DNA of 64,000 nt from contig NC_053045.1 in NCBI RefSeq assembly GCF_003473485.1, positions 5,854,501 through 5,918,500 on the forward strand, written 5' to 3'. The position numbers and the translations under genes are program-made. How positions within the stretch are numbered: the first letter of the stretch is position 1; every line of letters begins with the position of its first letter. This stretch comes from Medicago truncatula. Its lineage: Eukaryota > Streptophyta > Magnoliopsida > Fabales > Fabaceae. The notes under the pieces were generated by a model. It was not told the DNA's origin. It was given only the letters and a program-made list of their open reading frames with translations, and did not search any database. This document shows, piece after piece, positions 1 to 10,221 of this stretch.

Positions 1-1213
1 ACATGGAACTATCCCTCAATCCCTCTGCAATGCTTCAAATCTTCAAGTGCTTGATATTTCCATTAATAGCATTTCTGGAACAATTCCCTCATGTCTAATG
101 TCAATGACTCAAACCCTTGTGGTATTAAATCTGAAGATGAACAATCTCACTGGTACTATCCCAGATGCGTTTCCACCTTATTGTGTTCTAAGAACTCTTG
201 ATCTCCAAAAGAATAACTTAGATGGACAGATTCCAAAATCTCTTGTGAAATGCTCAGCACTAGAAGTACTAAACCTTGCAAACAACATCATCATTGGCAC
301 ATTTCCATGCCTGTTGAAGAACATATCCACAATCCGTGTCATAGTCTTGCGCAGCAACAAATTCAATGGTCATATCGGATGTCCAAACACCAGTGGCACA
401 TGGCAGATGCTTCAGATAGTTGATCTAGCCTTTAACAACTTCAGTGGTAAACTACCAGGAAAATTCTTCACAACGTGGGAGGCAATGAGGTCTGATGAAA
501 ACCAAGCTGATTTGAAGGTAAAACGCGTCCAATTTGAGGTTCTCCAATTTGGTCAGATTTATTATCATGATTCAGTGACAGTAACAAGCAAAGGTCAACA
601 GATGGATTTAGTTAAAATTCTAACAGTCTTCACTTCCATCGACTTCTCATCGAATCATTTTGAAGGACCTATACCATATTCAATAGGGAACTTCAAAGCA
701 CTTTACATTCTCAACATTTCAAACAACCGTCTCTCAGGTAAAATCCCATCTTCCATAGGGAACTTGAAACAATTGGAGTCCTTAGACCTCTCAAATAACA
801 CTTTGACTGGTGAAATTCCTGTGCAGCTAGAAAGCTTGTCCTTCCTTTCATATTTGAACCTTTCCTTCAATCATTTGGTGGGGAAGATCCCAACAGGTAC
901 TCAACTTCAGTCATTTCAGTCTTCTTCTTTTGAAGGAAATGATGGGCTATATGGACCTCCATTGACTGAAAAACCAGATGGTAAAAGGAATGATGAGTTG
1001 CTATCTTGTTCAACAGACTGGAAATTTTTAAGTGTAGAATTGGGGTTTGTTTTTGGTCTCGGAATTGTCATTGGTCCTCTAATGTTTTGGAAGCAATGGA
1101 GGATAAGATATTGGAAACTAGTGGATAAAATTCTTTGCTGGATCTTTTCAAGGATTCATCTTGAATATGTAACCCATAGAGGACAGACATACATAGTTTT
1201 AAGGTGGCATTAG
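1..1213 (+). CDS. LRR receptor-like protein (RLP), array copy A, 3' part
   Basis: The reading frame is open from base 2 and continues upstream of the window, so the start is not visible. It covers the last ~400 residues of the family: five or six LRRs with the LxxLxxLxLxxNxLxGxIP pattern, the island domain (around YYHDSVTVTSKG), four more LRRs, an acidic juxtamembrane stretch, a transmembrane helix with GxxxG spacing (GFVFGLGIVIG), and a ~40-residue cytosolic tail with no kinase. Such RLPs act at the plasma membrane and signal with SOBIR1/BAK1-type kinases (family knowledge). Nine substitutions against the other copies fall in bases 18-186, six of the affected codons changing residues; I see none after that. 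It therefore looks like a hybrid with a second paralogue upstream. Confidence 0.9.
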   Translation, partial: HGTIPQSLCNASNLQVLDISINSISGTIPSCLMSMTQTLVVLNLKMNNLTGTIPDAFPPYCVLRTLDLQKNNLDGQIPKSLVKCSALEVLNLANNIIIGTFPCLLKNISTIRVIVLRSNKFNGHIGCPNTSGTWQMLQIVDLAFNNFSGKLPGKFFTTWEAMRSDENQADLKVKRVQFEVLQFGQIYYHDSVTVTSKGQQMDLVKILTVFTSIDFSSNHFEGPIPYSIGNFKALYILNISNNRLSGKIPSSIGNLKQLESLDLSNNTLTGEIPVQLESLSFLSYLNLSFNHLVGKIPTGTQLQSFQSSSFEGNDGLYGPPLTEKPDGKRNDELLSCSTDWKFLSVELGFVFGLGIVIGPLMFWKQWRIRYWKLVDKILCWIFSRIHLEYVTHRGQTYIVLRWH

Positions 1214-1806
1214 CGACTAATGAGTGTCCTAATTAGTAGTATAATTTAATGTTTTCTATTACCAACCATGTTGTTTGTTAACGTTAAAAATAAATAAATA
1301 AATAACCAAGTTTTTGTTATGTATACTTCTTTGTGATGATATGTGGTGAAACTTTGAAGAGCATCTATTAAATAAAATAGCTTCACACGGAGTTGTGGTG
1401 ACAAATTTTAATTCGAAATAAAAAAAGGATGAGTTGGTCTATTGTAATACCCCGCATGTAAAAGTTCAATATCAGTTATTTTATCTTTTGAATTTTTTTA
1501 GGGAAGGACAAAATGGTAATTGTGCACAAGACTTTTCAGGATTGAAACATATTATTTCAACGGACTATGGTGATTGAAATATTTCATTTAAAACTTTTAC
1601 GGTATTTTATCGGATATTCTAGTTTGAACAAGAGTGTAGAAAAGGGCATTTTGGTAATTTCTTACCTAAGGATACAAATAAGACAAAACATGAAATTTCT
1701 ACACTTTTATCCATCTTTCTCTCCAAATTTCAGATTTTTCTTCTCTCTTCCTCTCTAGCTCACGTCTTCTCTACCTCTCCTCACCCAATCCACCAAAAAT
1801 CATTAA

Positions 1807-2407
1807 GGCTTTGTTTGGATGACAAAAGAAAGAAAATTAAAGGAAAGAAAGTAGAAGGATTGAAAGTGAATAGAAAGGGAAAGGAATGTGAGATGATTGT
1901 TTGGTTGTTTGGTATAAGTGAAAGTGAAAGGAAGGAAAGATATATATGATTAGTAAATGACATAACTGCCCTTTTATAGAAATAAGATATTCAATGTGTA
2001 TATATAGTATTTTAAAATTGAAAATAGAATATTAGTAAATCATTTATTTATGATTCAAGTATTTATTTATTAATAAATATATTTTGCCGATTAAAAAAAA
2101 TATTAATAAACTTTTGCAATTTATTTATTTATTTTGGCTTAATTGATCCTCCGGTCCCTTAACTTAATTCTTTTATTTAAATTGGTACCATATCTTTTAA
2201 AAGTCTCAAGTTGGTCTTGTATATGTGTTTCAGTCGGTTAATTTAGTCCTATTTCCTCAATTTTAATCTCCTAAAAAAGAAGACCGTTGGATAAAGGAGG
2301 TCTGAGAGATCTAATCATGTATCACCAAAACTTAATTTATTCCACTTTCCTTCATCTTCTTCCCTCATCTTCATCTTCATACAACATTGAACAATCTTCA
2401 TCATCTT

Positions 2408-2444
<37 letters not shown>

Positions 2445-4118
2445 ATTTCTTTTAATCAAATTTTCTAATAATAAAATTTGTCAAATTTTCATACTTGTTC
2501 TCCGCAAAGGGTTGAGCAATCTTTAGATCTTATCAAGATAAAGGTTTTCATACTTTTTTCTTCATCTTCCTCTTCATTAACTTCATAAATATTGAGTAAT
2601 TAAACCAAAAATAAATCCAGCAAATCTGAATTACTCACAAAATCAAAATTACCCATAAATATTAATATTCTTCCTTCCTCTTCCTATTCTTCTGTTCTCT
2701 TCTCCTAAATTAGAATTACCCACAATAACACCATCACCAGATTCGCATCACCAGAATCTCAACACCAACACCATCTCAACAGAAACGCTAGAACATGCAT
2801 GTGTTCTTGAACCTGCACCAAAATCAAATCTCCATCTCACGATCCTTTTCAGAACCACAACCACATACACAAAATCAAATCTCTGTTGGAATCATATTAC
2901 AATGGGAAAGCAATCAATTGCAAGTATGAGATTTTTTATGTTTAATGGGTTTTTGAGAAATGGGTTTTGAGATTCATTTAATCAAGCATCGAGTTTTAAG
3001 ATTCTCTTTTCCTTTCATTGAATCTTTCGTTGTAGAGAGATTTACTGTTGATGATGAGTTTTGAAGTGATGGCGGGTTTCAAATTTCAAATGGGTTTTAA
3101 GAAATGGATTTTATTTTGTAAATGAAGAGGTGAGGAGTTAAGATGATGGGTTTTGTTTTCTCGGTTATTTGTTGTTGATTTTCTGGGTTTATATTAATAT
3201 GTTGGTGATGTTAATTCCAGATTTAAGGGTTTGATTATGTAGTATTTATTGAAATTAAATGGTTTAATTTTTTAAAGAAAAAAAATGGGTTTTTCTAATG
3301 AAGATTGATGAAGCTTTTATGAAGATGAAGATGAGGGAAGAAGATGAAGAAAAGTGGAATAAATTAAGTATTGGTGATACATGATTAGATCACACAGACC
3401 TCCTTTATCCAACGGTCTCCTTTTTTAGGAGATTAAAATTGACGAAATAGGACTAAATTAACCGACGGAAACACATATAAAGGACCAACTTGAGAGTTTT
3501 AAAAGATATGGGACCAATTTAAAAAAAAGAATTAAGTTAAGGGACGGAGGATCAATTAAGCCATTTATTTTTCATGAAGAGTTGTTACTTACAATGTTAC
3601 AAGTTATACCAATAATGTACTAATATTTATAAAATACTGAGAAAGAAAAAATATAATATGTATTAATCAGAACAAATAAGAAAGAATAGCAAATTAAAAA
3701 ATAAAAGCACACATGATACTGTATATTATACACACAACACAACAGACCAAATAGGTAAAATTATGCTAGAAAAATAAACAACAATTTGCACAATCCAATG
3801 CAAGGGTGTAAAGGTCTTTTGCTAAAATGAAGACTCTTCTTTCTACTTCCTTCCCAATTTTGGCGTGGGTGTAAACAACAAATGAGTAGTACAGTACCAT
3901 AAATAAAATGCAATAAAAGTAGGGTTTTTTGGACTTTTCAAAAAATGTGGTTGTTTCCCACCCTTTCTGTCCACATTGGCGTGGAAAGATTTTCATGGTG
4001 GGTTCCATTAGATTCTTTCTTTCCTTAACTTTTTTAGTGTGTTCCAAACTAGAGAAAATGTTTCCTTCCCTCAGCTTTCTCTCCTCCCCACAATCTTTTC
4101 TTGGAAACAAACAGACCC
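1807..4118. mobile_element. PIF/Harbinger-like non-autonomous element, copy 1
   Basis: The left end GGCTTTGTTTGG and right end CAAACAGACCC are imperfect inverted repeats of the GGSTYTGTTTG type. They are flanked by TAA at 1804-1806 and 4119-4121, the 3-bp TWA duplication of PIF/Harbinger elements. Removing the nested Mutator-like element and its duplication leaves about 0.88 kb. No transposase is seen. The short inverted repeats and 3-bp duplication are weak on their own; the call rests on both together. Confidence 0.55.
2136..3562. mobile_element. Mutator-like (MULE) non-autonomous element, copy 1
   Basis: Long terminal inverted repeats run 2136-2380 and 3319-3562 (about 245 bases, roughly 95% matching by eye) and start GGCTTAATTGATCCTCCG. 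The flanks carry the 9-bp direct repeat ATTTATTTT at 2127-2135 and 3563-3571. Long TIRs with a 9-bp duplication are the hallmark of Mutator-like elements, although this duplication is low-complexity. The interior has no MURA-like frame; it holds an A33 tract (2411-2443) and CTTCATCTT-type repeats at the inner TIR edges. The element is nested inside the Harbinger-like element. Confidence 0.85.
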
Positions 4119-5108
4119 TAATTGTTCATGAAATCATCATGAAAATTGTGTAAGAGTGTCCCTTATAGTGATTAGACCAAGAAGTAAGCTTCAAAATTAA
4201 TCCCTCTTCCTTCAAATCAGCCATCTACCCATCCTTCTAGACTTTGGGAAAATTTCATTTTTGCAAGCAAGAGGGAAAGAGTTCAAGAGAGGAAATTCAT
4301 GGTGGTGTTTTGTTTGGTTGCTAGGTTCAAGGTTTGAAGTGGAATCTCAAGTGGGAAGCTTATTCTAGTAAGAGTTTATTTCAAACAAGGTGAGAATCCT
4401 AAATTAAGCTTGAATTTGAATTGTTGATTAAGTTAATGGGTATGTGAATTGTGTGAGAAAATTTGAATTTCTATGACAATTTTCATATTATAGTAGCTTG
4501 GTTCATGAAATGAGATAATTAGAGAATTTTTGTTGAAGATCATTGTTAATGGATTGTTGTTGATGTAAGAAAGATGAGTTGGTGATCAAAATGGTGTATT
4601 ATTGTTAAACGCGATTGTACTTCAACCTTATGAAAATTGGGTAAAAATTTGTATGGCATGTTGGTAGTATATTCATCATATCTCTTTCTGTGTAATCTGG
4701 AATTAAGTAATTGTTGAAGTTTCGGATTCTACACTTATTTCCCTTCAGTTTGAATACTTTGCATGATTCGGATTAAGAATGGACTCAGAAAACGCATTTA
4801 AAGTTTGGAAATTCATGCTGAAAATGGCTACGGGTTTGATGTGGATTTTTCCGAAATAAGCTACATTGTGAATTCAAATTGGTTATAAATGATTTCAGGT
4901 TAATTATGGATGCCCTTATGGTTGAGCGTGAAGTTGGTTGAGGTTTGAAATGCAAAAGTGAGACGAGCCTATGCCATTTTAAAGGATTAAAGGTGAGTTC
5001 CTTTAGCTTAGAATCCACCTTTGGGGATCAATTATGATTATGTTAGATTATTGACATAACATGAATAATTAGACCATTTTTAGGATTACATGCCGATTGT
5101 ATAAGCAT

Positions 5109-5857
5109 TAAGGTAGTCAAAATCGAGATCCTAGGCAAGATCGGAGAGGGATCACAAGATCGTAAATCGATGGATCGTAACACGGATCGTAAGATCCTAC
5201 CAAATTCATAAATTGACATATGTATGGCAATAAATTATGTAAATGCATAAAAAATAAATTGTGTACTTGCTAATTACATAATATAACCCTCTGAAAAAGA
5301 AAAAAAATTAAATAATATAACATTCCCCAAACATAAAATATTTTCTTATTATTTTATTTATTTTTGACCAAAAACATTTTCTTATTATTATATTATTTTG
5401 TTTATGTGTATGGTTTTTTTAAATCACATGATTGGTTATTAACTAATTATTGAAAATGCCCTTCAAAAAATTAATTATTGAAAACAAACAAAAAATATGT
5501 TAAGAAAAGAAAAGACAGCGTATAAAAAAACAAAAGGCAAAGCGAAAAAGAAAAAAAAAAAGGAAATGTCAGCGTGCAACAAAAAAATAATAAAGAAACG
5601 ACTGCGTTTCACATGTTTTATTACTAACATCATCGTTTTAATGAACCGAGTCGTGGATCCGACCTGCGAGAAACATCTCTGCGTAACAAGAACAGAAGCG
5701 GCAGACACGCACGATTTCACCGTATTTGCAACTTTTCGCGGCGATCCTGGCCGCGCCTACCAAATTCCGATTCCAGCCATGTTTCAACACGGGAAGGGGT
5801 GGCGAGATCGCAAAGTCGTACGATCCTACGAGTTGGATCGTGAGTTTAACTACCTTG
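5109..5857. mobile_element. hAT-like non-autonomous element, copy 1
   Basis: The left end TAAGGTAGTCAAAATC matches the inverted right end CAAGGTAGTTAAACTC. The 8-bp duplication ATAAGCAT lies at 5101-5108 and 5858-5865. The related solo LTR at 57279-59583 shows the uninterrupted site (GCAAGCATGACTA on the opposite strand), confirming an insertion. Subterminal regions are rich in GATCGTA/TACGATC motifs. No transposase frame is visible. The right third is clearly more GC-rich than its surroundings. The 8-bp duplication points to hAT; the TIR sequence alone does not prove the superfamily. Confidence 0.75.
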
Positions 5858-6110
5858 ATAAGCATGACTATCATGCCATATGAATGGTACATGTGAAACA
5901 AAATAAATATGAGATAGTAGAATAATTATTTTTTGAATTAGGAATCTTTATTTGTTTATTCTAAAATCTCATTTATGTTAATAAGTATGTTTATGCTAGT
6001 ATAAATGTTGGAGGGAAGTTCTATCAACGCAATTGATGTATATTAGTAATGATTTGAAAGAAAATTGAAATGAGTAACATGCTCATAGAAAAGAAAAAAA
6101 AAACTTGAGA

Positions 6111-6498
6111 AAATCTCCGTTTACTACAACGAAGAGATATAATGTAGTCTATGAGGTATGGCTCATAGTAACGAATGCGAAATCTCTGTTTGCTACAACG
6201 AAGAGATAATGTAGCCTATGAGGTACGACTTATAGTAACGAATAGAAATCTCCTTTTGCTACAACGAAGAGATAATGTAGCCAATGAGGTATGGCTCATA
6301 GTAACAATTTGAGAAAAAAAAACTCCGTTCGCCAGAACGAAGAGATAATGTGGTCCAAATGCACAGTAAAATGCGAAAACTCCGTTTGCTACAACGAAGA
6401 GATAATGTAGCCTACGAGGTACGACTCATAGTAACAATTTGAGAGAGAAAAAACTCCGTTCGCCACAACGAAGAGATAATGTGGTCCAAATGCACAGT
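6111..6498 (+). repeat. Minisatellite inside the solo LTR, copy 1 (6 units of ~65 bp)
   Basis: Six diverged units share CTCCGTTTGCTACAACGAAG, then AGATAATGTAGCC, then an imperfect palindrome CTATGAGGTACGACTCATAG. Units four and six are variants (TTCGCCA..., TGTGGTCCAAATGCACAGT). The same repeat occurs, inverted, in the related LTR at 57999-58225, so it belongs to the LTR family. Confidence 0.9.
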
Positions 6499-7354
6499 TA
6501 AATTTGTAGTTAATGATATGAAACTCTATGTCAAGAATTATTCAAATAATATTTGAAAAACTTATATTTTTCAATTATGGAACCAATGGAAAAAATAAAT
6601 AAAAATTAAGTACCCTCCAACATGAATACTAACATAGCATACACATGTTAATATGAAAGTTATGTTTAGAATGAATTAGTTATGAAGCATTATTTCATTG
6701 GGTATTTTACCAATCGTTGGAAATGAGGAATTTTAGTTATGGAACTTCGGTTTAGTTTAGCTGAAATTAGTTGTTATCAGAAGAAAAATAAATGAGAGAC
6801 ATACTCAGATAAGTATGTCAAAGTATAAGTTATACCAGAATACGATATATTGGATATATGATTATGATTATTATTATGATTATGGTGATTATGCTTATGA
6901 TTAAAGTTATGAGTATGACTATGTTTATGATATAATCAAAATAGTATTTCAGACAGCGATTTTAGTTATCCCCTGATCGCTCAGTTATGCATAATGAAAT
7001 CATATAAACCCGAAATGGGTTGAGTTTAGTAACAGCTGGCGATCCTAGGTTCCCCGAGATTTCCTACAGCCTATGATAGGTGGAACTCACCGAGACATTT
7101 TGTCTCACCCAATCCTTTTTATTTATTTCAGATGTACAAGTTATTATACAACATGATGGTTCGTAATGAAGAAGCAGAAGTCGCTGGAAGTTTCGCATCA
7201 ATTGTGTTAGTGTTATTTCAGAGGTATAAGACGAGCATTTTCTATATATTATTCGAAGGAAATTTTTATTATTGTAATTTTAATATATTCAATGCCAAAT
7301 TTAGCACACATGCTAGATATCCTAGGAAATTTCTAGTAGGGGTGTTACATCTAT

Positions 7355-10221
7355 AAATTATAACGATAGAAATCATATTCACACTTGTTCAAATTTTTTC
7401 TTTTTGTGTTTGTAAGAGGAAAGGCTTTCATGATATCAAGCTAATTGTAACAAGTTAAATATTTTTTACATTTGTGTTCAGCCATGCCGATGAAAGAACG
7501 AAAATAGTGAAAGTAATATGATTCTCATTGTTGGTTACAGAGACTGTTTCCACTGTGCAACAGTTAGTACTTAGTCTAAGTGTGTGTTTGAATGAGGTAA
7601 TTAGAAAATTTTGAAGAATTTAAAATTCCAAACAATTTAAATGATTCAATTAAATTCCTTTCATTTCTCAATACTTTTATTTGGATGGACTATTTAGACA
7701 CACTCCCATGATAAAATTTAAAAGAGAAATAATTTAGTCACATCATTTAATATCATTTTTCTTTTAAATTTTATGAATCATATGTGTGTCCCAATAAATT
7801 TTATTTAGGTGTGTGCCTAAGTAAGACTTACTCCAAACCAACCGTTCTTAACAGTGGTATTAATATAGTTGCAAATACACTCTTCCCCGTGTTCCAAGGT
7901 GCATGGCAGATAAAATATAAATTGTGATCGGTGACATTAGTCAATCACAATATCACAAATGCATATGAGAAGTTTCTTTGAAGAAGGGATGTGTCGTCAC
8001 TCACACGATGACTTCCAAGTCTTCCATTCATTTTTGACGGGTAGTGTCACCTTTCCCATTCAATTTTAGGGATCCCTTAGCAATAATACACCGGTAGTGA
8101 CTGAGGTTTGTAGATTATGAATTCATGGTAGCAATTTATTGATGATGATGATAATAGTAGTAATAATAATAATAATCTATAATGTAAATAAAGATAAGGG
8201 GAATGCTAACAAGTATTTTTAGGGTATCGGTTAAAATACTAAAAGTAGAAAGTTTATATTAAAAAGTTGTGTAATTATTACATTGACTAAAGGAACAATT
8301 TGTATTTCTAAGATAATTTTTTTTTAATTGAATCCTTAAACAATGTTTTTAGAGCACTCGTTAGCAAAACTCGATAAGATAATACAAACTTATCCTTAAA
8401 GCTAGTCTTTTCACTTTCAATTATACCCTTAAACAAATTTACCCATAACAATGATATTTGTTACATTGTTGGTGTCATTGAAAAGGTAAGTATAGTTTGT
8501 TACAATATTATTTATATTTATATTTTTAATCAAAATTTCAATTTTTTAAAAGAGGAATAAACTAGATTTTATAAAATCCATTGTTCGTCGTTTATATGCA
8601 TTACGCAATAAAAAGAGCGGATAGAAGGACGCTGAGTGTCAGTCTAAGCGCTAATAATAATAATAACTCTTTTAAAATAATAATTTTACTGGCCTCTAAA
8701 AAAAAAGTTTTTTCTAATCAATGTATTTTGACTGTTGTTGGGTTTTAAATTAATCAATATTTTTTGTCGATTAAAAAAAATAATTTTTCGCCCTTAAAGT
8801 CTTATTTAATGGATAACTTCGTTATATTGAACATCTTCACGCCCGTTTCATATGGTGATTGTTGCTTCCTCGTTGTTACATAGCCTAGTAATTTGGTCAC
8901 TATATTCGCCCTCCTTATATCTATTTATTTGAGTATTTGATCAATGGACCAATAGCAAAATATAAAAATTGTCTTTAGAGTTTTTTCTTTCTTTTGACAA
9001 AAAATTTTCCTTAGAGTTAAATAATATTTTTTGACAATATTTTATATTAAAATTTAAAACCACCTTAGGTACAATTTTTTATTTTATTTAATGAATTTTT
9101 AATTGACTTTTTATCCTAGAATAGTCGAATTCATCAAGATTATAGGTCGGAGATTAGTCATGGATTTAATTAAATTAAATAATTATGTATCAAATGTTGT
9201 AATTTCAATCAACTACTAGTTCAAATCTATCAGTTATCATTATGAACTATTTTTCAAATATCTGTTAACTAATGTAGTTTCATTTTTACCAAACGGACTC
9301 CAAAAGTTAGAATCTTGTTTTTCAATGCATCACTAGTTTAGCTTAAAATTCATTAATTTAAATGGCCACATATATGGTTCAGTATTGGCTTTGTAAAACC
9401 CACTTCATGACTATATAAGTTCTTTAACTTAAACAAGTTCTTTTGTTATGATTCTGATTAGAATGCAGGTCAACATTCATATACTTCTACCTCTAAAGCT
9501 TGTAGTTGTATTAATTAGAGTACTTATGTCCACTATATCTTTGAAAATTTTGGAAAAAATACTAGAAATCACAGGGATTGAATTAGACCTTCAAATACCT
9601 TACCCTCATTCTCATTCGGGTAACATTTTATTCTCTTCATACAAATTATGTATTTTGCAATTTTTTTTTTGATGTCTCTCAATAAATAAATAAAGGTGCC
9701 CAAAACTGCAATAGTATAAATAAAGGTACCCAAAACTGAATAGGCTAAACTGATATTACTACATGTCAAAATTGAATTAGGAAATAAGAAATTGAAGAAG
9801 AAATAATAAACATCTCCAAATCCATTTCTAACCAATATTAGAATTTAAAGACACGTAGTGTCTATTAGAAATAATAAATATCATTGACCAAAAAAAAAAA
9901 GAAATAATAAATATCAGTATGTTTTTTATGCATTTTCTTTTGATAATGTTAAGCAAATTTATAGGTCAAGCTTAAACTATGGACCCTCATAATACCCCAC
10001 AAGTTCCTATCAGACTTATGTGACTTTATGATTAGGTTTACTTGGAAAATACGAAATGCTCAGTTCAGTTGATTTTGCAGAAACTTATAGATCACTTTCA
10101 ACGAAATTTCCCTTAAAACTATTGACCCATTCCACACTGGAAAACACAGTGAAGATTACATGTGTCTGCAACTTTATAACTCAACCATTAGTGTTGTGAT
10201 TGTCACTACGAGTAAATAACA
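7355..10221. other. 5' flank of RLP copy B; no gene seen
   Basis: AT-rich single-unit sequence between the LTR and the RLP start. Frames are short and broken. A GATGAT/AAT microsatellite lies at 8141-8176. Parts of 7490-8090 match the diverged flank at 50145-50390. A TATATAAG box-like stretch is at 9412, about 0.8 kb before the ATG; I cannot say whether it is the promoter. Confidence 0.6.

Larger units (their letters stand above)
1443..7349 (+). mobile_element. Solo LTR with nested insertions, array copy 1
   Basis: The element starts TGTAATACCCCGC and ends GGGGTGTTACA, the TG...CA ends usual for LTRs. It is flanked by the 5-bp direct repeat TCTAT at 1438-1442 and 7350-7354. The same flank after the last gene (50135-50139) has TCTAT once and no element, a natural empty site. 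No gag, protease, reverse transcriptase or integrase is visible and there is no second LTR, so it is called a solo LTR. Without its nested elements it would be about 2.8 kb, close to the 2.3-kb relative at 57279-59583. The ends resemble Ty3/gypsy chromovirus (Tekay/Del-type) LTRs; that assignment is inference. Orientation follows the TGTAAT end as 5'. Confidence 0.85.

Noticed and set aside
3766..4110. 114-codon - strand frame in each unit
   Set aside because: It lies inside the Harbinger-like element, is broken in copies 2 and 3, and resembles no known protein.
5497..5883. 128-codon + strand frame, repeated in each unit, with a gene-like GC-rich 3' half
   Set aside because: It crosses the right boundary and target duplication of the hAT-like element into LTR sequence, starts in poly-Lys-like A-rich DNA, and changes frame between units.
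6111..6498. Possible CRISPR-like array of regularly spaced repeats
   Set aside because: Units are contiguous diverged tandem copies without unique spacers, and the context is a plant retrotransposon LTR.
1443..7349. Full-length LTR retrotransposon instead of solo LTR
   Set aside because: No gag-pol coding remnants, primer-binding site or second LTR are visible, and the 2.3-kb relative aligns across its whole length as one LTR.
9569..9835. 88-codon - strand and 74-codon + strand frames in the RLP 5' flank
   Set aside because: They overlap each other on opposite strands, have AT-driven composition and no recognisable domain.
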